64,000 bases of DNA. Origin: Hyphomicrobiales bacterium (GTDB taxonomy: Bacteria; Pseudomonadota; Alphaproteobacteria; Rhizobiales; Rhizobiaceae). Position 1 is the first letter of the stretch. Every line of letters starts with the position of its first letter. The stretch is taken from contig UBXG01000026.1 in assembly GCA_900469475.1 (NCBI GenBank), positions 1 to 64,000 on the forward strand, given 5' to 3'. Under the pieces are notes generated by a model. That model made no database searches and was not told the origin of the DNA. It saw only the letters and a list, made by a program, of their open reading frames with translations. Position numbers and translations under genes: made by a program. Positions 35,608-44,150 of this stretch are shown here, one piece after another.

Positions 35608-36281
35608 GAACGTCCCTCCGTCAGCATATAGCCGACACCTCGCATGTTATGGATATCGATCGCAGCACCCGCAGCCTGGAGCTTTTTACGCAATCGGTGG
35701 ATGAGAACCTCGACGGCGTTGGAGCTCAGTTCCTCGCCGAAGCCATAGATCGACTCCTCGACCTCACCCTTGGAGAGGACCCTGTTGAATCTGCGAAGAA
35801 ACAATTCCAGCGCGGCGAACTCGCGGCGACTGAGCTGCAGTTCGGTCTCCCCGACTTTGGCAACATGCTGTGAAAGATCAAGATGGACGTTACGCTCGCT
35901 GAGGATCGTATCGTGGCGTAGGGCTGGGCGACGCATCAAGGCGCGAACGCGCGAGATTAGCACGCCCATAACGAAGGGCTTGACGAGATAGTCATCGGCA
36001 CCGCTGTCGAGCGCATCGATAATCGAACTTGCGGCATCGCGTGCCGTCAGGATGAGAATAGGCGTAGAGGGCGCCCGGCGACGCACAGGTTCGAGCAAGG
36101 ACAGGCCGTCGCGATCTGGCAAGCCGAGATCGAGAATGACCGCCTCATAGCTGATCGTGGACATAGCTTCCTCGGCATCGCTGGCTGAACTGACCCAATC
36201 GACGGCAAAACCATGCGAACGCATTGCCTCGCTTGTCAGCGATGCGAGCTTGGCATTGTCTTCAACGAGCAGCACGCGCAT
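35604..36281 (-). CDS. OmpR-family response regulator
   Basis: A 225-residue regulator: receiver with ED (7-8), phospho-acceptor D51 in ILDLGLP and LVKPF, then a winged helix ending HNMRGVGYML. I use the ATG at 36281; an upstream TTG at 36293 would add four residues only. The kinase gene follows with overlap. The divergent region to the GT25 gene holds an 11-bp-spaced direct repeat that could be its binding site, so it probably controls those surface-sugar genes. In rhizobia, OmpR-type systems often govern envelope composition. Confidence 0.9.
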   Translation of the reverse strand: MRVLLVEDNAKLASLTSEAMRSHGFAVDWVSSASDAEEAMSTISYEAVILDLGLPDRDGLSLLEPVRRRAPSTPILILTARDAASSIIDALDSGADDYLVKPFVMGVLISRVRALMRRPALRHDTILSERNVHLDLSQHVAKVGETELQLSRREFAALELFLRRFNRVLSKGEVEESIYGFGEELSSNAVEVLIHRLRKKLQAAGAAIDIHNMRGVGYMLTEGRS

Positions 36282-36643
36282 GAAGCAGTCCAAAACTTTC
36301 GTGTTGATCCATAGGGTAACTGCAGCGCAAAAGCCTCTTTATTCTTGGCGAATTCGAGGCACGCCTCTTCGCATCCGTTTGCTGCACCCGCCTTGATCCT
36401 GTGGCATCGCGCGTCGCGATATCCAATTCGATATCCCGGCGGCAGGCGAACGAGAGAAGCCTCCGTATCACTCCCGCTTGGGTGATGAGTTGGGCGCTCC
36501 AGCTAAACCTGCCCCAGAAATCTAACCTGGGGGTTATTTTCACTTTTTTGACAAGTTTCTGTAAGCCGCCCGTAAGCCGGGCCAAACAATGTCCGCTCCG
36601 ACAAACGCAATCGCCACCATTCTCGTCGGAACGGGCGCCTAGC
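36282..36643. other. Divergent control region of the two-component and GT25 genes
   Basis: No gene is seen in 362 bases. It holds a TTGACA hexamer at 36548-36553 and the direct repeat described separately. Confidence 0.45.
36561..36579 (+). promoter_or_regulatory. Direct repeat, likely OmpR-type regulator site
   Basis: GTAAGCCG occurs twice, at 36561-36568 and 36572-36579, exactly 11 bases apart. That is the spacing by which dimers of OmpR/PhoB regulators bind DNA. It lies 65 bases before the GT25 ATG, just after a -35-like TTGACA, and beside the regulator gene. Confidence 0.5.
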
Positions 36644-37498
36644 ATGAATGACAAAGACCTTAGCGATCTTCCCATGAAGACTTACCTCATCAATCTCGAT
36701 CGTGCTGCTGATCGGCTGTCCGCCATGCAGGATAAGCTCGATGGTATAAGACTGCCGTTCGAACGAGTTGCTGCCGTCGACGGGCAAGCGCTTGAACTGC
36801 CTATCAGGGACTTCCGTGAGGGAGCCTACAGGCTGCTACATGGAAGAAGGGGCAATCTTGCAGAGGTGGGCTGCTACCTTAGCCATATTGAATGCGCAAA
36901 GCGCCTGCTTGCCTCGGAGTCAGAATTCGCCCTGATACTGGAGGATGATCTCGAATTTCCCGCCGACTTGACACAGCTCCTGAGGGCTGCAATCGAGGCG
37001 AACGCCGATTGGGACATCTTGCGGCTTTCGACGGTCAATCGCGGTCGCAAATACCCGTTTGCCGACTTGACGTCCCAACGTTCCCTTGCCGTGGCGCTTA
37101 CTCGCGAGAAAGGATCGGGCGCCTATCTGCTCAACCGGCGAGCCGCCGCGTGGTTTGTCGAAAAGCTCGTTCCGATGCGTTTGCCGTTCGATCTTGCCTT
37201 CGATCTTGAATATCTGGCGGGTCTGAAGGCCGCTTTTGTCTTCCCCGTGCCGATCAACCAGGATACCGGATTGCCGTCCCAGATCCAGGCCAAACGCCGA
37301 ACCTATCATTTGCCGCGATGGCGCTACGTGACTGTTCAGCCCTATCGCACATGGCTGGAAGCGTCACGTTTTATCTGTCGTCTTCGACAACTAACACGGC
37401 TTTTGCTGAAGCATGCCTTCTTGCGAAGAATGGACAACCTTTCCTCCCGAACCCGCACAAAACCCTTGTCATTGACGGACGGGAGCAGAGGTGACTGA
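36644..37498 (+). CDS. Glycosyltransferase family 25
   Basis: A 284-residue cytoplasmic enzyme of the GT25 (LPS biosynthesis) family. It begins KTYLINLDRAADRLSAM, then GCYLSH (residues about 77-82) and the metal-binding acidic motif LILEDDLEF, later DLEYLAG. It would add a sugar, often galactose, to lipopolysaccharide or another surface glycan. The ATG at 36644 is chosen for family length; the one at 36674 directly before KTYLINLD is also possible, and neither has a strong ribosome site. A second GT25 follows after 3 bases. Control by the divergent two-component system is likely. Confidence 0.85.
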   Translation: MNDKDLSDLPMKTYLINLDRAADRLSAMQDKLDGIRLPFERVAAVDGQALELPIRDFREGAYRLLHGRRGNLAEVGCYLSHIECAKRLLASESEFALILEDDLEFPADLTQLLRAAIEANADWDILRLSTVNRGRKYPFADLTSQRSLAVALTREKGSGAYLLNRRAAAWFVEKLVPMRLPFDLAFDLEYLAGLKAAFVFPVPINQDTGLPSQIQAKRRTYHLPRWRYVTVQPYRTWLEASRFICRLRQLTRLLLKHAFLRRMDNLSSRTRTKPLSLTDGSRGD

Positions 37499-37501
37499 TC
37501 A

Positions 37502-38257
37502 ATGGTTGTCTTGCTCGAGAGCCTCGGTGTCTATGTCATTAACCTGGCCAGGTGTGTCGACAGGTGGAAAGCTATCCGTTCGCAGGCGCTCGCCCATGGT
37601 ATTCATATCACACGGGTTCCCGCAATCGACGGGCGTAACATCGCTCCGACGGACTACGTCGACGTCGATCACGCCAGCTTTTTCAAGCATGGAGGTAGAC
37701 AATTGCTGCCGGGCGAGTACGGCTGCTACCGAAGCCACCTGCGCGCCGTGGACATGTTCCTATCCAGCACATTCGAGGCATCCATCGTTATCGAGGACGA
37801 CGTGGAAATCGTCGGCGATTTGCTGGAGCGGACCTTGCGGATACTTGCCGCGGTGCCGACTGCGGACATCGTCAAGCTGTTCAACCACAGAATCCGTGGG
37901 TTCCGGCGGGTCACCACGACGATTTCTGGAGATGAGATCGGCCGTTGTTTGCACGGTCCCCAGGGATCCGCTGCATGCTACATCGTCACCCGCAACGGCG
38001 CGCGCACGATTACCTCGGCGATGCGGACCATGATCCTCCCCTTTGATGTCGCCTTGGAACGTGGGTGGGACCACGGCGCCAATATTCTTACAGTGAGAGA
38101 AAACATCGTCGAACTCAGCAAGCATAGTCAAGACACGCAGATCGGAACCAGAGCCGACTATAGGGCGATAAAATTCTCGGGGGCACGGCGATTACCGACG
38201 CATGTTCTACGTGCGCTCGACTATTCGCGACGGATTAAATATGCGCTCGATATTTGA
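37502..38257 (+). CDS. Glycosyltransferase family 25, second copy
   Basis: A 251-residue GT25 enzyme starting SLGVYVINLARCVDRWKAI, with GCYRSH and the acidic motif IVIEDDVEI, and the acceptor region GSAACYIVTRNGA. It is a diverged paralogue of the upstream enzyme and is probably cotranscribed (GAGGTG and a 3-base gap). Two such enzymes in a row suggest two sugar additions to one surface glycan. The C-terminus is basic (RRIKYALDI), which may bind the membrane surface. Confidence 0.85.
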   Translation: MVVLLESLGVYVINLARCVDRWKAIRSQALAHGIHITRVPAIDGRNIAPTDYVDVDHASFFKHGGRQLLPGEYGCYRSHLRAVDMFLSSTFEASIVIEDDVEIVGDLLERTLRILAAVPTADIVKLFNHRIRGFRRVTTTISGDEIGRCLHGPQGSAACYIVTRNGARTITSAMRTMILPFDVALERGWDHGANILTVRENIVELSKHSQDTQIGTRADYRAIKFSGARRLPTHVLRALDYSRRIKYALDI

Positions 38258-38344
38258 CGAATACGCTGTGAACCGCGCTGCAGAGCGGAAGACGCGATCC
38301 ATCCGCTGCTTTTTTAAATTCGCATGTCTCTCGGACGGGCTGCA

Positions 38345-38358
38345 TTGAGGCGGATCAA
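38345..38358. promoter_or_regulatory. FNR/FixK core site before the P1B ATPase
   Basis: TTGAGGCGGATCAA keeps the core TTGA-N6-TCAA, with G where T or C is usual. The centre is 89 bases before the ATG at 38441. Confidence 0.6.
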
Positions 38359-38440
38359 TGTCTGTTCGATGGAAACGGTTCTAATCAGCTGATCGAAAGC
38401 AATAGCATATCGGATACAAACTCAGCCACCGGAGCCAATC

Positions 38441-40375
38441 ATGACATTCTCCAGCGTGACCAGCACGGTAGTTTTCCTGCTAAAAACCAGTGGATCATCT
38501 TTGGTGCTGATTGCAGCATCCGGGCTTTTGGCAGGCATTACCTTCATATTGATCGACAACGTCGCGCTTGCCTCCCTTGTCTGGGCACTCGCCACCTTGC
38601 CGATCCTGGGCGCGTTGTTGCTGCAGACCTTCCGTTCCTTGCGTCACGGCGATTTCGGGTTGGATATCGTCGCCGCCCTGTCAATGGGGTTCGCCCTTTC
38701 CTTTGGCGAAAGCCTCGCAGCCAACGTCGTCGCGCTGATGTATGCAGGTGGACAGATGCTGGAGGGATATGCGTCCGGCCGCGCTGCCCGTGAGATGACG
38801 CTACTGATGGGACGAGTGGCACGAACTGCATTTCGCTATGTTGGCGATCGGTTGGAACTAACTCCTATCGAGAAGATAGTTGTTGGCGATCACATCATGA
38901 TCCGCCATGGCGAAGTGCTGCCCGTCGATGGTGTTCTTCTGTCTCCCCGCGCTATTCTCGACGAGTCTGCGTTAACGGGAGAACCACTCCCTGTGGATCA
39001 TCGGGCTGGTGAAGAGGTGTTAAGCGGCAGCGCATCGATCGGTCCCGTCTTTACCCTCAAGGCACTCCGCCCCGCCTCTGAAAGCACATATGCTGCGGTT
39101 GTGCGCCTCGTCGAGACGGCGCAGAAGAGCAAGGCGCCGATGGCGCGCCTTGCGGACCGCTATGGCCTGGCATTTTTGCTCATGACGGTAGCGATAGCGT
39201 TGACGGCCTGGCTGCTGTCCGACGATCCGCGACGTGCTCTTGCCGTTCTCGTCATCGCCACGCCCTGCCCGCTTATCCTGGCCGTACCGGTCGCGCTCAT
39301 GTCGGGTATCTCGCGCTGTGCCTCGATAGGATGCCTGGTGAAAGACGGTAGCGCCCTTGAAGCCTTAAGCCGCGTACGGGTTGCCGTCCTCGACAAGACC
39401 GGTACACTCACACGCGGCAAGCCCGAAATCGTGGCAGTCGGCTGTAGCGCTTGGATCGATAAGGACGAGTTGTTGCGTCTTGCCGCTTCGTTGGATCAAG
39501 CATCGAGCCACGTCATGGCTGCCGCTTTGATCGCGGGAGCGCAGGAACGCAATCTGCGGCTCTCGCCACCAACCAATGTCGAGGAAGTTGGTGGAAGCGG
39601 GCTTGAAGGAATGGTTGACGGACGCCGCGTCGTGATCGGTGGTAGCAGCTTTGTGAAAAGCCGAAGTTCTCGAAACGCTTCCGAAGTCTTCGAAAATCAT
39701 CACCGATCTGGTGAAGCTGCGGTGACGGTCGCAATCGACGGCCTTGTCGCGGGAAATATCATCATGGCCGATCCGGTGCGCGCGGAGGCGATCAGCGTTC
39801 TGCAGCGATTGCGCAGTGCCGGAATTACGAAAATTGTTCTTGCCTCCGGCGATCGCCTGGATGTTGCCTCGCATGTCGGCAACATCCTCGGCATCGAACA
39901 GGTGCTCGGCGAACAGACACCGGCTTCAAAAGTGGAGGCCGTTATCGCGGCGAAAAGCTTCGGTCCGGTGATGATGGTGGGCGACGGCGTCAACGATGCA
40001 CCGGCACTTGCGGCGGCCGACGTAGGTGTTGCATTAGGCGCGCGCGGGGCGGCGGCCTCTTCGGAAGCGGCAAACATCGTACTGCTCGTGGACCGGCTCG
40101 ATCCTTTGGCAACCGCCCTGGTTGTCGCCCGCCGGGCCGTTGCGATCGCTCGCCAGAGCGTGGTCGCGGGACTTGGCCTTTCAGTTGCCGGCATGATCGC
40201 CGCGGCATTCGGCTATTTGCCGCCGCTGCACGGCGCTTTGCTTCAGGAAGTCATCGATGTCGCAGTTATCTTGAATGCATTGCGTGCCCTTGGGCCGTCC
40301 AAATCGGAGGGCGGCCCATACAGCCAGTTCGCGAGTATAGCGACCAGACCTGCCTCCAAGACGCAATTATCCTGA
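38441..40375 (+). CDS. Heavy-metal P1B-type ATPase, unusual motifs
   Basis: A 644-residue inner-membrane pump with no N-terminal metal-binding domain. Actuator motif LTGEPLPV, phosphorylation motif DKTGT (D318), and GDGVNDAPAL are normal. The membrane metal motif is TPCP (residues 274-277), and the P1B hallmark His-Pro pair is His-Val (H357-V358, in SSHVMAAAL). TPCP is listed for the P1B-5 group (Nia-type, iron/nickel), but those carry a C-terminal hemerythrin domain that is absent here. So metal and direction are open. A FNR/FixK core site lies upstream. It is the first gene before a second box-driven operon. Confidence 0.85.
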   Translation: MTFSSVTSTVVFLLKTSGSSLVLIAASGLLAGITFILIDNVALASLVWALATLPILGALLLQTFRSLRHGDFGLDIVAALSMGFALSFGESLAANVVALMYAGGQMLEGYASGRAAREMTLLMGRVARTAFRYVGDRLELTPIEKIVVGDHIMIRHGEVLPVDGVLLSPRAILDESALTGEPLPVDHRAGEEVLSGSASIGPVFTLKALRPASESTYAAVVRLVETAQKSKAPMARLADRYGLAFLLMTVAIALTAWLLSDDPRRALAVLVIATPCPLILAVPVALMSGISRCASIGCLVKDGSALEALSRVRVAVLDKTGTLTRGKPEIVAVGCSAWIDKDELLRLAASLDQASSHVMAAALIAGAQERNLRLSPPTNVEEVGGSGLEGMVDGRRVVIGGSSFVKSRSSRNASEVFENHHRSGEAAVTVAIDGLVAGNIIMADPVRAEAISVLQRLRSAGITKIVLASGDRLDVASHVGNILGIEQVLGEQTPASKVEAVIAAKSFGPVMMVGDGVNDAPALAAADVGVALGARGAAASSEAANIVLLVDRLDPLATALVVARRAVAIARQSVVAGLGLSVAGMIAAAFGYLPPLHGALLQEVIDVAVILNALRALGPSKSEGGPYSQFASIATRPASKTQLS

Positions 40376-40439
40376 AGCGCAGATCGCCGGATCACATCAC
40401 GACGTCGCTCTGCGTCTGGTCGGGAAGATCCTTCCCTCA

Positions 40440-40453
40440 TTGATTCTGATCAA
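40440..40453. promoter_or_regulatory. FNR/FixK box of the small protein-CBS-Nramp operon
   Basis: TTGATTCTGATCAA, full match, centred 69 bases before the ATG at 40516. Confidence 0.85.
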
Positions 40454-40515
40454 TGCCGCGGCGGCGAATATCCGCAGACTGCCTTCTGCAACCAAACCCA
40501 TGAAGGAACAAACCA

Positions 40516-40827
40516 ATGCTGAGAGCCAAACGCGACAGCCTGGGCGGTGCAGCCTCTAAAGCCATTCCCTCCCTCGGCGAGGTGGAAGGCCGCATGATGG
40601 TTCTTGAACTCATCGCGCTGACGGCGCTCACCCGTCTGATACGTCTTCACGACATCGGCGAGAGAGTAGATCTCATCAACGCAATGCGGCACGCCATCGA
40701 TCGCAAATGCCATGACGCCAGACTGTGTGGAACCGACACGAAGTCCGCTGAGGAATATGCGGAAGAATTACTGGCCTCGGCCCAAGAGCAGGCGATCGTT
40801 CTGGAATCAATCCGAAACGATGCCTGA
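40516..40827 (+). CDS. Unknown 103-residue protein, intact member of a new pair
   Basis: A soluble protein of 103 residues that I cannot assign to a known family. Features are AIPSLGEVEGRMM near residue 16, a helical middle, AIDRKCHDARLC with two Cys six apart, and a helical end YAEELLASAQE. A second copy with the same landmarks lies at 16119-16472, broken by a stop. GAAGGAAC precedes the ATG. It opens an operon with a 27-residue ORF, a CBS-BON protein and an Nramp-type carrier, all behind one FNR/FixK box. Confidence 0.75.
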   Translation: MLRAKRDSLGGAASKAIPSLGEVEGRMMVLELIALTALTRLIRLHDIGERVDLINAMRHAIDRKCHDARLCGTDTKSAEEYAEELLASAQEQAIVLESIRNDA

Positions 40828-40903
40828 GGACGGCATCGAGCGGCTTCTGGCGTGCCTGCGATTCTATGGGCGCCGCAATAGCGGGAATAATCAACGCAAG
40901 TGA
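40820..40903 (+). CDS. Possible 27-residue peptide
   Basis: ATG at 40820 overlaps the stop of the preceding gene (ATGCCTGA) and the frame runs to TGA at 40903, giving PEDGIERLLACLRFYGRRNS plus a short basic tail. The coupling and amphipathic, basic make-up fit a small peptide, but chance overlap is possible. Confidence 0.3.
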   Translation: MPEDGIERLLACLRFYGRRNSGNNQRK

Positions 40904-40918
40904 AGATGGAGAGCTGTC

Positions 40919-41617
40919 GTGCAAGCCAAAGACATCATGACACGGAATGTCATCACAGCCACGCCGACGATGAGCGTCCGAAACGCGGCGCTGCTCTTGC
41001 GCGCCAATGATATCAGCGGTCTTCCTGTGATTGACGACGATGGCGCGGTCTGCGGCATCCTGACCGAAGGGGATCTCATGCGACGCGTCGGCGACAATTG
41101 GGCGTCGTCGGCCAAAGACCTGCTAGATGATCGGCATGGTTTGAACACTTACATTCAAATCTACGGCTGGTCGGTTGGCGAGGCGATGCACCGCGAGGTT
41201 ATCAGCGTAACCCCCGAAACGGATGTCGGGCGGATTGGTAACCTGATGCTGTCCCACAAAATCAGGCGAGTTCCGGTCATTAGCAACCGTCGTCTTGTCG
41301 GTATTGTCAGTCGATGCGATTTAATCAATCTGGTCATCGACGCGCCTGGTCGACACGTCGCTAAGGGCGATGACGCCATAAAGCTCGCCATCAAGACCCG
41401 GCTGGCCGCAGATCTTGGAATTGGTAGCAATAAGGTCGACGTCATCGTCAAAGACGGCCAGGTACAAGTGCAGGGATTCCTTGAGTCCAATATCCAACAA
41501 AAGGCGATCCGAACGCTTGTGGAGGGAATTCGAGGAATCAATGGATATGTCGATCGGACAACGCTCCTGCCTTCGGACACCGTCAGCGTTTCAACGACGC
41601 GAGACCGTGGCCAATGA
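40919..41617 (+). CDS. CBS-pair and BON protein
   Basis: A 232-residue cytoplasmic protein. Two CBS motifs (residues about 1-60 and 85-140: AKDIMTRNVITATP, SGLPVID, and EVISVTPETDVG, RRVPVIS) form an adenosine-nucleotide-binding Bateman module. A BON domain follows (VIVKDGQVQVQGFLES). The start is GTG at 40919 after GGAGAG. It overlaps the Nramp-type gene by ATGA, which suggests that the module senses energy charge for the carrier or a membrane site. Paralogue at 43154-43867. Confidence 0.87.
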   Translation: MQAKDIMTRNVITATPTMSVRNAALLLRANDISGLPVIDDDGAVCGILTEGDLMRRVGDNWASSAKDLLDDRHGLNTYIQIYGWSVGEAMHREVISVTPETDVGRIGNLMLSHKIRRVPVISNRRLVGIVSRCDLINLVIDAPGRHVAKGDDAIKLAIKTRLAADLGIGSNKVDVIVKDGQVQVQGFLESNIQQKAIRTLVEGIRGINGYVDRTTLLPSDTVSVSTTRDRGQ

Positions 41618-42930
41618 GTCAGGAACTCGTCACTATTGGACAATCCTCGTGGCGATCGCGATTGTCTGGTCGTCTAGCTCGCCTGCGACAGCACCCACTC
41701 GCGAGCGTGGGTCCAGGCCTGATCACCGGCGTCGCCGACGATGATCCAAGCGGCATCGCCACTTACTCCCAGGCGGGAGCGCAATTTGGCCTGAACATGC
41801 TCTGGACAATGCCGGTGTCATTTCCAATGATGGCGGTCGTCCAAGCGACCTGTGCACGGATCGGACGTGTGACCGGACAGGGCCTGGCGGCGAACATAAA
41901 GACCGCATTTCCACCGGTGGTCCTCTATGCCGTCGTTTTCTCGCTCCTGATCGCCAATATTCTGAATATCGCCGCCGATGTTGCCGCGATGGGCGAGGTC
42001 GCGGAGCTGGTGACGGGCTTCAATCGGCACCTGATGACAATGTTCTTCGTCTTTGGGACGCTCGCGCTTCAGGTCTTCATCCCATATCACCGCTATGTCG
42101 CGTTCCTGAAGTGGCTGACGATTTCGCTCCTGGCCTATGCTGCGGTCCTCTTCACCGTCCATATCGACTGGCGGCAAGTTGCCTTGAGGACGATATGGCC
42201 GACGATCACTCCAACGCCGACCTATGCTGCGGTCGTCGTCGGCGTCTTTGGGACGACGATCAGTCCTTACCTCTTCTTCTGGCAGGCATCGGAAGAGGTG
42301 GAGGATATGAATGCCGCTCCCGATTCAATGCCTTTGTCCAGAGACAGTGCGAGAGCCCCCAAGGAACTTCGCCGTATTGGCTGGGATACATGGAGTGGCA
42401 TGCTCTACTCCAATCTCACGGCTTTCTTCATCATATTGGCGACCGCCGTGACGCTCAATGTCGCCGGCATCACGCAGATCGACACGGCCGCGCAAGCAGC
42501 AAGCGCACTGCGGCCGCTGGCCGGACCCTTTGCCGCACTTATCTTCGCGCTCGGAATTCTAGGCGTCGGTCTCATCGGCGTGCCCGTTCTCGCGGGCTCC
42601 GCCGGCTATGCACTTGCCGAGGCCATGGGATGGAAATTCGGCCTGGAGCGCAGTCCAAATGACGCGCGGGGTTTTTACAGCGTAATCGCCATAAGTGTGC
42701 TGCTGGCGCTGATCATTCAGTATTCGCCGATCACCCCGATGAACGCATTGTTCTGGAGCGCTGTTATAAATGGTTTGCTCGCCGTCCCGCTGATTGCCGT
42801 CATTCTGTTGCTGGCGTCAAACCGCAAGATCATGGGTCCATACACGATCGGGAAAGGGGCCGCATGCATCGGCTGGGCCACGGTCGCGTCGATGGCGGTC
42901 GCCGCCGGGATGATGTTCGTCCCACAGTAG
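41614..42930 (+). CDS. Nramp-related membrane transporter
   Basis: A 438-residue carrier with about 11 helices in the LeuT/Nramp fold. Helix 1 has DDDPSGIATYSQAG (D44-P45-S46-G47) where manganese/iron Nramps have DPGN, and helix 6 has TTISPYLFFWQ where they have MPH. So the usual transition-metal ligands are missing. It belongs to an Nramp-related side branch; some side branches carry magnesium. Start overlaps the CBS-BON stop. It is the last gene of the operon behind the box at 40440. Substrate unknown. Confidence 0.82.
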   Translation: MSQELVTIGQSSWRSRLSGRLARLRQHPLASVGPGLITGVADDDPSGIATYSQAGAQFGLNMLWTMPVSFPMMAVVQATCARIGRVTGQGLAANIKTAFPPVVLYAVVFSLLIANILNIAADVAAMGEVAELVTGFNRHLMTMFFVFGTLALQVFIPYHRYVAFLKWLTISLLAYAAVLFTVHIDWRQVALRTIWPTITPTPTYAAVVVGVFGTTISPYLFFWQASEEVEDMNAAPDSMPLSRDSARAPKELRRIGWDTWSGMLYSNLTAFFIILATAVTLNVAGITQIDTAAQAASALRPLAGPFAALIFALGILGVGLIGVPVLAGSAGYALAEAMGWKFGLERSPNDARGFYSVIAISVLLALIIQYSPITPMNALFWSAVINGLLAVPLIAVILLLASNRKIMGPYTIGKGAACIGWATVASMAVAAGMMFVPQ

Positions 42931-43044
42931 CCTTCTAGCGAAACTCTCTAGCTTTGGCCGACTGAAGTTGCCGGGCATCTTTCAAACAGGTGGTCCATTG
43001 TCCCACGACACGGCTTGTCGATGATCGCAACTAGCCTCGCTCAT

Positions 43045-43058
43045 TTGATGTCGATCAA
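43045..43058. promoter_or_regulatory. FNR/FixK box of the CBS-BON gene at 43154
   Basis: TTGATGTCGATCAA, full match. Its centre is about 102 bases before the ATG at 43154. Confidence 0.8.
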
Positions 43059-43153
43059 AGCATGGCAGTCGTGTGGTCTGTAACCTTCTCGGTATGGAAC
43101 ATACCCAAACCCCTATCGGCGCCACAAACCAAACCCATCGCCGGGAGACGACC

Positions 43154-43867
43154 ATGCTCATTCAAGAAATCATGAACGCACCAGCTATCACCGTAAGTCC
43201 CAAAACATCTGTCGTGGATGCGGCGACAATAATGCTCGACCGTCACGTCAGCGGTCTTCCAGTCGTTGATGCCGGCGGAAACATTGTCGGCATTGTCAGC
43301 GAAGGCGATTTCCTTCGCCGCTCGGAATTGCAGACGGAGCGCAAGCGATCCTGGCTGCTCGAGTTTCTGACGAGCCCCGGCAAGCTTGCTGATGAGTATG
43401 TTCTTTCACATGGCCGCAACGTTGAAGAAGTGATGACGTCGGAGGTTGTCACTATTGCTCCCAATGCCACGCTCGCCGTTGCCGTCGACCTGATGGAAAA
43501 GCATGGGATCAAGCGCTTGCCTGTCGTCGTCCAAGGCAAAGTGATCGGGATGGTCTGCCGATCAGACCTGTTGCGGGCGCTGGCGAACATGCTGCCAAAG
43601 AAGAAGGTTCAGGCCAGCGACGATCAGATCGCCGAGGCGGTCATTGCCGAGCTCGCCCATCAGAGCTGGAGCCAAAATGGCTTCATAAAAGTCAGCGTTC
43701 AGAACGGCGTTGTCGAATTGTCCGGCACTATCTTCGACGAAAGAGAGCGACTGGCAGCCAAGGTTGCAGCGGAGAATGTGCCTGGCGTCAAGTCCGTTAC
43801 CGACCAGATCACATGGATCGATCCCTATCTCGGTGTTGCCATGCCAGCGCCGAGTGAAGCGGTCTGA
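43154..43867 (+). CDS. CBS-pair and BON protein
   Basis: A 237-residue protein with two CBS motifs (LIQEIMNAPAITVSP, SGLPVVDAGG; VEEVMTSEVVTIAP, KRLPVVVQGK) and a BON domain at the end (VSVQNGVVELSGTI). GGGAG before the ATG at 43154 fixes the start; a longer frame to 43073 has no support. It is a paralogue of 40919-41617 but stands alone under its own FNR/FixK box. CBS pairs bind AMP/ATP-type ligands; here the output domain is unusual. Confidence 0.87.
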   Translation: MLIQEIMNAPAITVSPKTSVVDAATIMLDRHVSGLPVVDAGGNIVGIVSEGDFLRRSELQTERKRSWLLEFLTSPGKLADEYVLSHGRNVEEVMTSEVVTIAPNATLAVAVDLMEKHGIKRLPVVVQGKVIGMVCRSDLLRALANMLPKKKVQASDDQIAEAVIAELAHQSWSQNGFIKVSVQNGVVELSGTIFDERERLAAKVAAENVPGVKSVTDQITWIDPYLGVAMPAPSEAV

Positions 43868-44056
43868 ACAACGCAATCGCCGTAGGCGCAAGAAAAGACG
43901 ATATGGCGGGGCGGCGAACGACTGGCTCGATGCCCAGTTTTGACCGCCATCTGGATTCCTCAGACAGCTCAAAACTAGCTGCTGGCGACGACCGAGCTTT
44001 TCCCGCACTGGCGGAGACCCTGCCTGGCAAGACCCGTCTCTCATAGCTTCTCGAAG

Positions 44057-44070
44057 TTGACCTAGGTCAA
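44057..44070. promoter_or_regulatory. FNR/FixK box of the cyd operon
   Basis: TTGACCTAGGTCAA, a perfect 14-base palindrome. It is about 290 bases before the cydD ATG, the longest distance in the set. Confidence 0.75.
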
Positions 44071-44150
44071 AGCTGAAGCGTCACAGGCAGATTACTAAAC
44101 GTCGAGTTCACCGTGCAGACAGTCCAGACCAACCCAAAAATCTGGCACCG

